In this document: positions 1-6,466 of the stretch, piece by piece | How the letters are laid out: the number at the start of each line of letters is the position of its first letter | Numbering within the stretch: position 1 is the stretch's first letter | NCBI GenBank assembly: GCA_020026035.1 | Contig: JAHHRC010000033.1 | Location: 1 to 13,531, forward strand | Direction of reading: 5' to 3' | DNA length: 13,531 nt | Source of the DNA: Erysipelotrichaceae bacterium | Lineage (GTDB): Bacteria; Bacillota_I; Bacilli_A; Erysipelotrichales; Erysipelotrichaceae | The notes under the pieces: generated by a model | What the model saw: the letters and a program-made list of their open reading frames with translations, nothing else | What the model was told of the DNA's origin: nothing | Databases searched by the model: none | Program-made: the position numbers and the translations under genes

Positions 1-320
1 CGACACAACAAATCAATGCCCTCACTTACCCCAACGGTAACCATGACATTTTCTTCTTTGTATTGTGTCACCCCAAAGCGCCGCTTATAGTAACTTGCAA
101 TTTCCCGACGAAGCTTCGCCAACCCAAAGGATGGAGAATAATAGGTCTGTCCCTCACGAATTGCTCGAATTCCTTCATCGGCCGCATGAATTGGCGTCTT
201 AAACTCCAATTCATCCACCAGCGTCTTTTCTTCCGCTAACAATCGTTGAAACAACACCCAATCTTCATTCTCCTCAAAGCGTTTCATCCGATCACTTAAA
301 AATCGTTCTTCATTTCTCAT
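1..320 (-). CDS. PLP-dependent class I/II aminotransferase, N-terminal part (runs off the left edge)
   Basis: About 106 residues are readable from an ATG at 320 to the window edge without a stop. The segment from residue 42 on (KTPIHAADEGIRAIREGQTY, then YSPSFGLAKLRREIASYY and VMVTVGVSEGIDLL) matches the N-terminal substrate-binding region of fold-type I aminotransferases. The PLP-lysine region lies outside the window. The usual LGxGEPDF motif before the TP is replaced by LVDELEFKTP, so the N-terminus is divergent though in frame. The gene follows the Lrp/AsnC regulator by 43 bp on the same strand, a common regulator/aminotransferase pairing in Firmicutes, so it is probably co-transcribed and regulated by it. 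The only good Shine-Dalgarno (AAAGGAG, 354-360) is 33 bases from the ATG and separated from it by an inverted repeat. A GTG 15 bases upstream and in frame is a possible alternative start. Substrate cannot be told. Confidence 0.85.
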   Translation of the reverse strand, partial: MRNEERFLSDRMKRFEENEDWVLFQRLLAEEKTLVDELEFKTPIHAADEGIRAIREGQTYYSPSFGLAKLRREIASYYKRRFGVTQYKEENVMVTVGVSEGIDLLC

Positions 321-328
321 ATAACAAA

Positions 329-353
329 TAGACACTTAACAAATAAGTGTCTA
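329..353 (-). promoter_or_regulatory. Perfect 10-bp inverted repeat between Shine-Dalgarno and start codon of the aminotransferase
   Basis: On the minus strand the arms TAGACACTTA and TAAGTGTCTA are perfectly complementary around a TTTGT loop. AAAGGAG (354-360) directly abuts the upstream arm, and the ATG (320) lies 8 bases past the downstream arm. If the RNA folds, the Shine-Dalgarno comes to normal distance from the ATG; unfolded, it is too far away. As DNA the palindrome could equally be an operator, for example for the Lrp/AsnC protein encoded just upstream. No T-run follows, so it is not a typical intrinsic terminator. The structure is seen; the function is inferred. Confidence 0.6.
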
Positions 354-363
354 CTCCTTTCCT

Positions 364-852
364 CTATGGTTGTACAATCTGACGCTTATCTTTCTTGTCA
401 TCCTTCATAAGATTCACGCCACCAACCTTATACTGCCGAAGCATAAAGCTCGTACTCGTATTCGTAACCCCTTCAATCGGTGCTAAGGATTGCGCCACAA
501 AGTCACTAATCTCACGCATTGTACGTCCTTGAATCACAACGCTAAAGGAAGAAGACCCACTCATTAAATACAAGTCTGTCACTTCATCAAAACGGGAAAT
601 CATCGCCGCAATACGATCATAACCAACATCCTTTTCAGGCTTGGCATCGACTTCAATAATCGCCGTTACATGGTCAGAATTCGTCTTATCCCAATTCACA
701 ACCGTATGATAGCCACAAATGATATTCTCTTCTTCCAAACGAGACTTCACACGAATCACTTCTTCTTCGCTTTCATTCAAAATGTCCGCTAAGTCAGCAA
801 CACTCGCCTTTGGATTATCTTCTAAAATCCGCAACAATTGCATTTCATCCAT
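364..852 (-). CDS. Lrp/AsnC family transcriptional regulator
   Basis: The protein has 162 residues, the usual length for an Lrp/AsnC regulator. Residues 1-50 form the winged helix-turn-helix (LLRILEDNPKASVADLADIL, then EEEVIRVKSRLEEENII). Residues 60-140 form the RAM ligand-binding/oligomerisation domain, with the glycine-containing turn LMSGSSSFSVVIQG. The C-terminal tail is lysine- and aspartate-rich. Known members bind DNA as dimers or octamers and respond to amino acids. The immediately downstream aminotransferase is the likely target, and autoregulation is common in the family. A G-rich Shine-Dalgarno (GGGGGTG) sits 6 bases before the ATG, and a promoter overlaps the end of the preceding gene. 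The effector amino acid cannot be read from the sequence. Confidence 0.9.
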   Translation of the reverse strand: MDEMQLLRILEDNPKASVADLADILNESEEEVIRVKSRLEEENIICGYHTVVNWDKTNSDHVTAIIEVDAKPEKDVGYDRIAAMISRFDEVTDLYLMSGSSSFSVVIQGRTMREISDFVAQSLAPIEGVTNTSTSFMLRQYKVGGVNLMKDDKKDKRQIVQP

Positions 853-874
853 AGAAACACCCCCATCTACCTAC

Positions 875-902
875 ATTCTAACAAAATCAACACACTCTTC
901 AA
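875..902 (-). promoter_or_regulatory. Candidate promoter for the Lrp/AsnC gene
   Basis: On the minus strand TTGAAG (897-902), a 16-base spacer and TAGAAT (875-880) preceded by TGT form a sigma-A-type promoter with an extended -10. The -35 overlaps the stop codon of the preceding orphan gene. The start point would fall about 15-20 bases before the Lrp ATG, giving a short leader. Prediction from consensus only. Confidence 0.5.
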
Positions 903-1705
903 TACGGTTTTGCATGCTCAACAAGCTCATCCACATCATCCTGCAAGAAACATTTCCAGTAAACATCCAAGCCTACCATATCAATCATTTCCGAAATCAA
1001 CTTACTACCAAAGCTAGGCTCATAAACCACGTTAAACATATGGATCAATTCAAAATTGTCAATCGCTGCCATGACCGTATAATTCGAATACCCTTTTGAT
1101 AGATTCTCTTTGATTTCTTTGATAATCAATCGTGCCAAAGACACCACAACCGTACTTTTCAACTTATAGTACTTAAGGAACTCAGAACGATACCTCTCGA
1201 TATCGTAATCATCAAGATCCAACGCATGCAACTCACGCAACTCTGGATCTAAAAAATTCACTTTTTTTGGACGATTCGTATACTTTTCAAAGAAATAGGA
1301 AAAGATCCGATATCGCAAATACAAATCCAAATCAATATCAAGATCCAAATCCGCCTGAATCCTCTTCGCAACATCGCCAATCCCTAACCGATAGTACACA
1401 ATCTGAAGAACCAAATAGCCTGTTTGATACGAGTTATTTGTCGTACTTCTATAGACCGCATTTGGATCAACCTGAATGACAATCTCACCTCTTTTGTGTC
1501 GCTTACTTTTCTTACTTTCAGCATCCTTCTCTTTGCGTGCCCAAAGATCTACCTCTTCCGCAGTACAATTCATTTTCTTCATAAGAGAAAATAAATCTCC
1601 TAACTCACGCACTTTCCGTCTTTCTATCGCACCATCAACCACAACCTGGTCCGTAATGTAATACAAAACATTTCCACCATCCATTGCATCTCTATGTAGT
1701 TTCAT
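899..1705 (-). CDS. Hypothetical protein resembling an IS1634-type transposase without its catalytic core
   Basis: This 268-residue intact frame starts at an ATG with a good Shine-Dalgarno (GAGGTG, 4 bases away) and has its own extended -10. From memory of the family, residues 1-135 follow the N-terminal region of IS1634-family transposases: a YYITDQVVVDGAIERRKVRELG strand pattern, a DLWARKEKD segment, then TGYLVLQIVYYRLGIGDVAKRI and a D-rich stretch before LYLRYRIF. Residues from about 190 (LARLIIKEIKENLSKGYSNY to the end) resemble the C-terminal tail of the same transposases. Full-length relatives are roughly twice as long, and no DDE core with its DCTN-type first aspartate is present. It may be a domesticated or regulatory derivative, or unrelated. 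There are no recognisable IS ends around it. The homology is recalled, not computed. Confidence 0.5.
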   Translation of the reverse strand: MKLHRDAMDGGNVLYYITDQVVVDGAIERRKVRELGDLFSLMKKMNCTAEEVDLWARKEKDAESKKSKRHKRGEIVIQVDPNAVYRSTTNNSYQTGYLVLQIVYYRLGIGDVAKRIQADLDLDIDLDLYLRYRIFSYFFEKYTNRPKKVNFLDPELRELHALDLDDYDIERYRSEFLKYYKLKSTVVVSLARLIIKEIKENLSKGYSNYTVMAAIDNFELIHMFNVVYEPSFGSKLISEMIDMVGLDVYWKCFLQDDVDELVEHAKPY

Positions 1706-1722
1706 AAGTCACCTCTCATTCA

Positions 1723-1731
1723 ATTATAACA
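1723..1731 (-). promoter_or_regulatory. Extended -10 promoter element for the orphan gene
   Basis: TGT followed by a consensus TATAAT lies 17 bases upstream of the ATG at 1705. No good -35 is visible because the upstream sequence is the T-tract of the preceding terminator. The extended -10 may compensate. The leader would be very short, with the Shine-Dalgarno close to the start point. Confidence 0.45.
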
Positions 1732-1741
1732 AACAAAACAC

Positions 1742-1784
1742 AAAAAAATCATGCCAAGAAAACAACCGTTCTCTAAGCATGATT
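1742..1784 (-). terminator. Strong intrinsic terminator of the surface-protein gene
   Basis: On the minus strand the arms AATCATGC and GCATGATT (1777-1784 and 1747-1754) are perfect. A second inner stem, AGAGAAC/GTTTTCT with one G-U pair and a GGTT loop, extends the hairpin. A run of seven T (1742-1748) follows at the base. It begins 4 bases after the stop codon at 1789, isolating the adhesin transcript from the downstream genes. Confidence 0.9.
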
Positions 1785-1788
1785 CATT

Positions 1789-4700
1789 TTATTTCAAACG
1801 CTTCAAAGCCATCACACAAACACCAATCGCAACAATGCCCATCACCTTAAATCCAGTTAATCCACTCATATCAGCAGTTCTAGGCACATTGGTTTCCTTC
1901 GGTGTTTCTTTTCTTGGATGTTTTGGCTCAACAGGAATACGTTTCTTATTGGTAATCGTCACAGCATTTCCGTCAGTCTTGTACCTTACTTCAAAGACAT
2001 TCCCATTCTCACTAACAATACCATCTACTTCACCAGCTTCTTTTACAGAATACACATTCACAGCTGATTCCATCGTATCCATCACTAACAAGTCACTAAA
2101 CTCACCAGCGTACCCATTCTCTTTGTTTAAAGTAATCTTCGTATCCGTTACTTCACCATTCTTAACAAGGTAAACATCAATTGCAAACCGATCCGCATCA
2201 TCAGTCTGCGCCCATTCCTTACGTACAGAAAGCTTTGTCTTCGCAGGTTCTAACGGTGTCCAAGGAATGCGCTTCTTATTGGTAATCGTTACAGCATTTC
2301 CGCTAGTCTCGTAACGAACATCAAAGACATCCTCGTTCACCGTAACAACACCATCTACTTCACCAGCTTCTTTTACGGAATACACATTCACAGGTGAATC
2401 TATCGTATCCATGACTAACAAATCACTAAACTCACCAGCATAGCCATTCTTTTTGTTTAAAGTAATCTTCTGATCCGTTACTTCACCATTCTTAACTAAG
2501 AACACTTCCACTTCAAACTGTTCCGCATCTTCCGTATTCTCCCATACCTTCAAAACAGATAACTTTGTCTTCGCAGGTTCTAATGGTGTCCAAGGAATGC
2601 GTTTCTTATTGGTAATCGTTACAACATTTCCGTCAGTCTTGTAGTTTACATCAAACACATTTCCATTCTTCGTAACTACAGTATCTGCTTCATCCGCTTC
2701 TTTTACAGAATACACATTCACAGGTGAATCCATCGTATCCATGACTAACAAGTCGCTAAACTCACCAGCATAGCCATTCTCCTTGTTTAAGGTAACCTTC
2801 TGTTCCGTCACTTTACCATTCTTCACTAAGAACACTTCCACTTCAAACTGATCCGCATCTTCCGTATTCTCCCATACCTTCAAAACAGAAAGTTTTGTCT
2901 TCGCAGGTTCTAACGGTGTCCAAGGAATTCGTTTCTTATTGGTAATCGTCACAGTATTACCATCTTTCTCGTAACGAACATCAAAGACATCCTTGATCAT
3001 CGTAACAACACCATCTACTTCACCCGCTTCTTTTACAGAATATACATTCACAGGTGAATCTATCGTATCCATCACTAACAAGTCGCTAAACTCACCAGAA
3101 TAGTTATTCTCTTTGTTTAAGGTAATCTTCGAATCAGTTACTTCACCATTCTTAACTAAGAACACATCCACTTCAAACTGTTCTGCATCTTCCGTATTCT
3201 CCCATACCTTTAAAACAGAAAGTTTAGTCTTTGCAGGTTCTAATGGTGTCCAAGGCATGCGTTTCTTATTGGTAATCGTTACAGTATTACCATCTTTCTC
3301 GTAACGAACATCAAAGGTATTCTCTTTCATCAAAACAATACCATCTACTTCACCAGCTTCTTTTACAGAATACACATTCACAGGTGAATCCAAGGTATCC
3401 ATCACTAACAAGTCGCTAAACTCACTGGCATAGCCATTCTCCTTGTTTAAAGTAATCTTCGTATCTGTCACTTCACCATTCTTAACAAGATAAACATCCA
3501 CTTCAAACTGATCCGCATCTTCCGTATTCTCCCATACCTTTTGAACAGAAAGCTTTGTCTTCGCAGGTTCTAACGGTGTCCAAGGAATGCGTTTCTTATT
3601 CTCTACTTCAACTCGGAACAAATCATTTTCATCATCTGTTCCTTCTTTTTCCACCTTCGTAATCGTTCCAACTTCCACATTGAAATCATCACTATCCAAT
3701 TCTTTGACACGAATTAAATCTTCAACCGGTTGAGCATTGATTGTACTAGGAAGATCTTTCACAACAGCTCGATATTGGTTTCCTTCGTTTAACGTTAAGG
3801 TATCAATTACATAATTAATCTCTTGTCCATCTTTTGGGTACTGAATACGGACTTCTATTTGCACATCACGCTTATCCGTTCCATCTCCCCAAACCTTAAT
3901 TACTTCTAAGTCTTTTGGTTTAGCTGTCACATTTCCTATTACGATATTTCCGTTAGATCCAATACCACCACCTAAGAACGCACGGTTTCCTTCTATTATC
4001 ACATTTGATAAACGGCGTGATTCCTCAATATTTTCTGTAGTAATTTCCGTTTTCAAAGCAGCTTGATTCACAAACTTTTGAATATTCGTATATTCAATTT
4101 TTTCTGCGCCCCTTCGAACACGTTTCCCAAATTTATCATTGTTATACGTCACTTTCCCACCATTCGGTGTTCTTGGAGGTAAGGTAATTGCATACTCTTC
4201 AGGCCTTAGAATCTCTTCATTTTGTGAATTCACTCCATTCGAATTCAAAAAATCGTCACCTGCCGAATTCGCCAAATTATCGTGCATAATTGCCCCATTT
4301 TCCGCCACGAATTCACCGCTTCCGGTAGGGCATAGCCAAATTCCACCGCCACGCGTTCGCGCCGTATTATTCGCGATATACACATTCTCCATACGCAATG
4401 TGTACGGTACAGTCGTAAGGTAGATTCCTCCTCCATGATGACCTGCAACATTATCCTTGATCGTACCACCGGTGATATAACCACCATTGCTTGAGACGTC
4501 AATACCTCCGCCACACCTAGAAGCCCTATTTCTCGTAAAGGTTCCGCCTTCAATAGTCAATTTCCCAGCGTAAATCTTTGACCATTCGTCTATTGGAATC
4601 GGAGTAGTTGTTCTAGGGTTACTATCTACATCATAAGGTGCTTTCATACCATCTACAGCACCATCTGAAACGAATACACCGCCTCCTTGAAAGCCTCTAT

Positions 4701-5658
4701 TTTCTCGCACCACAACCGTCGAATCTTTCGGGAAGACCATTTCAACGTTTCCATATCCCGAAATACCACCGCCTCCGACTCCTTTATTACCAGCAATTTC
4801 ACCGCCATTAAATGTCGCTTTCGCCAGTTTTTGCGGTTTTAATTTTGTTATATCCGTCGTTTTACGATCATAATCGTATGGAGAGCCATTTCCAACAAAA
4901 ACGCCGCCTCCCCAACCTTTATTTCTAATAATCGAACCATCGTTCATCTCAAACGTAGCACCACTCTTCACAACAATCGCACCACCACCTGGTGAATCTG
5001 CCCAGATTCCATTCGGAGCACTTGGCACATCATATGCGGATCCATAGTTATTTTGGATCGTTCCACCATTCATAATCATCGTTGCACCATCGCCAATCAA
5101 GAAGCCACCACTTCCATACGCAGCGGATTGCTTGTACATGTTATTCTGCACAAAACCACGATTAAACGTAACTTTAGCTCCTTCACCTTCCACAATGATC
5201 GGTGCACGATAAATAATTTGCCAGTTATCAAAACATGCAGAGTTTTGGAATTTACCACCTGAGATTTCAAGAGAACCATTCGAATAAATAAAACTATTCT
5301 TCACTTTTTTCGATTCCCCTTCAAATACCAAATCATTTTGGAAACTAATAATGGCAAGCTCTGCTCCATTCGCAATTTCAATCATATTAAAATCAAGATT
5401 ACCTTCACGTTTAAACGTAACAGGTCCATCATTGATAAACGCTATTTGCTTACCTTCAATCTTAATCGGTCTTTGAAAGATATATTCACCAGCCGGTATT
5501 GTGATCACGTCATCATCTGCCGCATTCAACACTTCTTCCTCTAGTTGTTCAAACAACGTCTTCGTCGTATCTGTTGGATCAATTTCAGCCTTAACATTCA
5601 CGCTAAAACTCAATAGCACAACAATCATTAAACTTACAATTCTAAAAAGAGCCTTCAT
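1789..5658 (-). CDS. Cell-surface adhesin-like protein: beta-helix domain, Cna-B repeats, sortase-type C-terminus
   Basis: The protein has 1289 residues. A signal peptide occupies residues 1-24 (MKALFRIVSLMIVVLLSFSV, cleavage near VKA). Residues 25-578 look like a right-handed parallel beta-helix of pectin-lyase type, with many NGG and GGG[IV] turns (GGGAIVV, GGGVFVGNG, GGGGISGYG, CGGGIDVS, HGGGIYL, RGGGIWL, GGGIGSNG). Residues 579-698 form a divergent Cna-B domain. Residues 699-1248 are five near-identical Cna-B repeats of 110 residues, linked by PWTPLEP. Each keeps the Lys (KVW), Glu (VKEAGE or similar) and Asn (TNKK) expected for an intramolecular isopeptide bond. The C-terminus has a sorting motif VPRTA (1258-1262), a hydrophobic segment and a KRLK tail. 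It probably forms a stalked, wall-anchored adhesin; the ligand is unknown. No sortase gene is in the window. It is monocistronic, with its own promoter and terminator. Confidence 0.92.
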   Translation of the reverse strand: MKALFRIVSLMIVVLLSFSVNVKAEIDPTDTTKTLFEQLEEEVLNAADDDVITIPAGEYIFQRPIKIEGKQIAFINDGPVTFKREGNLDFNMIEIANGAELAIISFQNDLVFEGESKKVKNSFIYSNGSLEISGGKFQNSACFDNWQIIYRAPIIVEGEGAKVTFNRGFVQNNMYKQSAAYGSGGFLIGDGATMIMNGGTIQNNYGSAYDVPSAPNGIWADSPGGGAIVVKSGATFEMNDGSIIRNKGWGGGVFVGNGSPYDYDRKTTDITKLKPQKLAKATFNGGEIAGNKGVGGGGISGYGNVEMVFPKDSTVVVRENRGFQGGGVFVSDGAVDGMKAPYDVDSNPRTTTPIPIDEWSKIYAGKLTIEGGTFTRNRASRCGGGIDVSSNGGYITGGTIKDNVAGHHGGGIYLTTVPYTLRMENVYIANNTARTRGGGIWLCPTGSGEFVAENGAIMHDNLANSAGDDFLNSNGVNSQNEEILRPEEYAITLPPRTPNGGKVTYNNDKFGKRVRRGAEKIEYTNIQKFVNQAALKTEITTENIEESRRLSNVIIEGNRAFLGGGIGSNGNIVIGNVTAKPKDLEVIKVWGDGTDKRDVQIEVRIQYPKDGQEINYVIDTLTLNEGNQYRAVVKDLPSTINAQPVEDLIRVKELDSDDFNVEVGTITKVEKEGTDDENDLFRVEVENKKRIPWTPLEPAKTKLSVQKVWENTEDADQFEVDVYLVKNGEVTDTKITLNKENGYASEFSDLLVMDTLDSPVNVYSVKEAGEVDGIVLMKENTFDVRYEKDGNTVTITNKKRMPWTPLEPAKTKLSVLKVWENTEDAEQFEVDVFLVKNGEVTDSKITLNKENNYSGEFSDLLVMDTIDSPVNVYSVKEAGEVDGVVTMIKDVFDVRYEKDGNTVTITNKKRIPWTPLEPAKTKLSVLKVWENTEDADQFEVEVFLVKNGKVTEQKVTLNKENGYAGEFSDLLVMDTMDSPVNVYSVKEADEADTVVTKNGNVFDVNYKTDGNVVTITNKKRIPWTPLEPAKTKLSVLKVWENTEDAEQFEVEVFLVKNGEVTDQKITLNKKNGYAGEFSDLLVMDTIDSPVNVYSVKEAGEVDGVVTVNEDVFDVRYETSGNAVTITNKKRIPWTPLEPAKTKLSVRKEWAQTDDADRFAIDVYLVKNGEVTDTKITLNKENGYAGEFSDLLVMDTMESAVNVYSVKEAGEVDGIVSENGNVFEVRYKTDGNAVTITNKKRIPVEPKHPRKETPKETNVPRTADMSGLTGFKVMGIVAIGVCVMALKRLK
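1915..3564 (-). repeat. Five tandem 330-bp repeats encoding Cna-B domains
   Basis: The units run 3235-3564, 2905-3234, 2575-2904, 2245-2574 and 1915-2244 (first to fifth in the protein). All are exactly 330 bp, as shown by the repeated block taaYggtgtccaagg at 3571, 3241, 2911, 2581 and 2251. Identity is high at the DNA level, including third positions, which suggests recent duplication or gene conversion. The fifth unit differs most at its protein N-terminus (KEWAQTDDADRFAID) and ends in the wall-spanning segment rather than PWTPLEP. Confidence 0.95.
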
Positions 5659-5663
5659 GTGTA

Positions 5664-5671
5664 CCCCCCCC
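5664..5671 (-). promoter_or_regulatory. G8 homopolymer acting as ribosome-binding site of the surface-protein gene
   Basis: Eight consecutive G on the minus strand are followed by TACAC and the ATG at 5658. This is the only Shine-Dalgarno-like sequence before the gene, and the tract is not interrupted by A as in normal sites. Homopolymeric G runs are known slippage hot spots, and a change in length would alter the Shine-Dalgarno-to-start or promoter-to-start spacing. Confidence 0.7.
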
Positions 5672-5691
5672 GATATACAGTTAGTACCCTA

Positions 5692-5720
5692 ATTTTACCA
5701 AAGAGGCGAAACTTTAACAA
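5692..5720 (-). promoter_or_regulatory. Promoter of the surface-protein gene
   Basis: On the minus strand TTGTTA (5715-5720), a 17-base spacer and TAAAAT (5692-5697) preceded by TGG give a good sigma-A promoter with extended -10. The leader to the ATG would be roughly 25-30 bases and includes the G8 tract. It lies just downstream of the ABC-operon terminator, consistent with independent transcription. Confidence 0.65.
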
Positions 5721-5738
5721 ACACTTTACTTTCTAACC

Positions 5739-5775
5739 AAAAAAAGGCTTGAAGCGCCTAAACACCTCAAACCTT
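5739..5775 (-). terminator. Intrinsic terminator of the ABC transporter operon
   Basis: On the minus strand AAGGTTTGAGGTG (5763-5775) pairs with CGCTTCAAGCCTT (5744-5756) over 13 positions, with three G-U pairs and a TTTAGG loop. A T-run (5739-5745) follows. It lies 6 bases after the ATPase stop codon. Confidence 0.88.
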
Positions 5776-5781
5776 CTATCC

Positions 5782-6456
5782 TTAAATCGTAGTCAACTTA
5801 CCATCTTTCAACAATAAGCGAGAATCCGATAACTTCGATACTTCATCCGAGTGGGTTACCACAATAATGGTCTTCCCATACTCTTCTGCTAACGTCTTAA
5901 AGAGCTTCACAATCTCTAATTCCGTTTCACTATCTAAGTTTCCTGTAGGTTCGTCCGCAAAGATCAAATCCACATTCGCAGCCATTGCACGAGCAATCGC
6001 AACACGCTGTTGCTCACCACCCGATAACTTATGAATCATACGATCTGCTTTCGACTTTACAATACCTACCATCGACAACAACGCATAGGCTAATTCTTGT
6101 TTGTTTCCAGGAATCTTATTATCTGTCTCACTCATCGCAAGAATAACATTTTCAACCCCTGTTAAATAGTTAATCAAGTTATAACTCTGGAACACAATTC
6201 CCATACAGTTACGACGATACTTATACAACCCAATCTCAGCTACGTCTTTGTCTTTATAGAAAATCTTACCGGACTCTTGTTGATCAAGACCAGCAATGAT
6301 ACTTAGCAAGGTCGTTTTACCCGTACCAGATGGACCAAGGATTGTATAGAACTTACCCTCTTCGAAATCAAACGAAAGGTCCTTCAAGATACTACGTTTG
6401 TAACCACCGTCAATGTATCCGTAATTCAAGTTTTCTAACTTTAAAATAGATCCCAT
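5782..6456 (-). CDS. ABC transporter ATP-binding protein (MacB/LolD type)
   Basis: This 224-residue protein has all the ABC ATPase elements: Walker A GPSGTGKT (41-48), Q-loop Gln 90 (VFQSYNL), signature LSGGEQQ (144-150), Walker B DLIFADEP (163-170) and switch His 202 (VVTHS). The short length and the GNLD after Walker B are typical of the MacB/LolD/FtsE group that partners FtsX-like permeases. It energises the permease encoded just upstream; such pairs act in mechanotransmission, peptide export or antimicrobial resistance rather than uptake. Its Shine-Dalgarno GGAGG lies in the 10-bp gap after the permease stop, so the two genes are one transcription unit. The substrate cannot be told. Confidence 0.95.
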   Translation of the reverse strand: MGSILKLENLNYGYIDGGYKRSILKDLSFDFEEGKFYTILGPSGTGKTTLLSIIAGLDQQESGKIFYKDKDVAEIGLYKYRRNCMGIVFQSYNLINYLTGVENVILAMSETDNKIPGNKQELAYALLSMVGIVKSKADRMIHKLSGGEQQRVAIARAMAANVDLIFADEPTGNLDSETELEIVKLFKTLAEEYGKTIIVVTHSDEVSKLSDSRLLLKDGKLTTI

Positions 6457-6466
6457 ACAAACCTCC

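Noticed and set aside
1751..2173. 140-residue plus-strand frame across the terminator and the last Cna-B repeat
   Set aside because: It starts inside the terminator hairpin and is antisense to the sorting signal; the same antisense openness recurs in other repeats.
1915..3564. CRISPR-like or satellite array
   Set aside because: The regular 330-bp periodicity is in frame with Cna-B domains, with no repeat/spacer structure.
4245..4553. 102-residue minus-strand frame inside the surface-protein gene
   Set aside because: It is out of frame with the beta-helix domain, whose GGG motifs continue unbroken in the main frame. There is no independent start signal.
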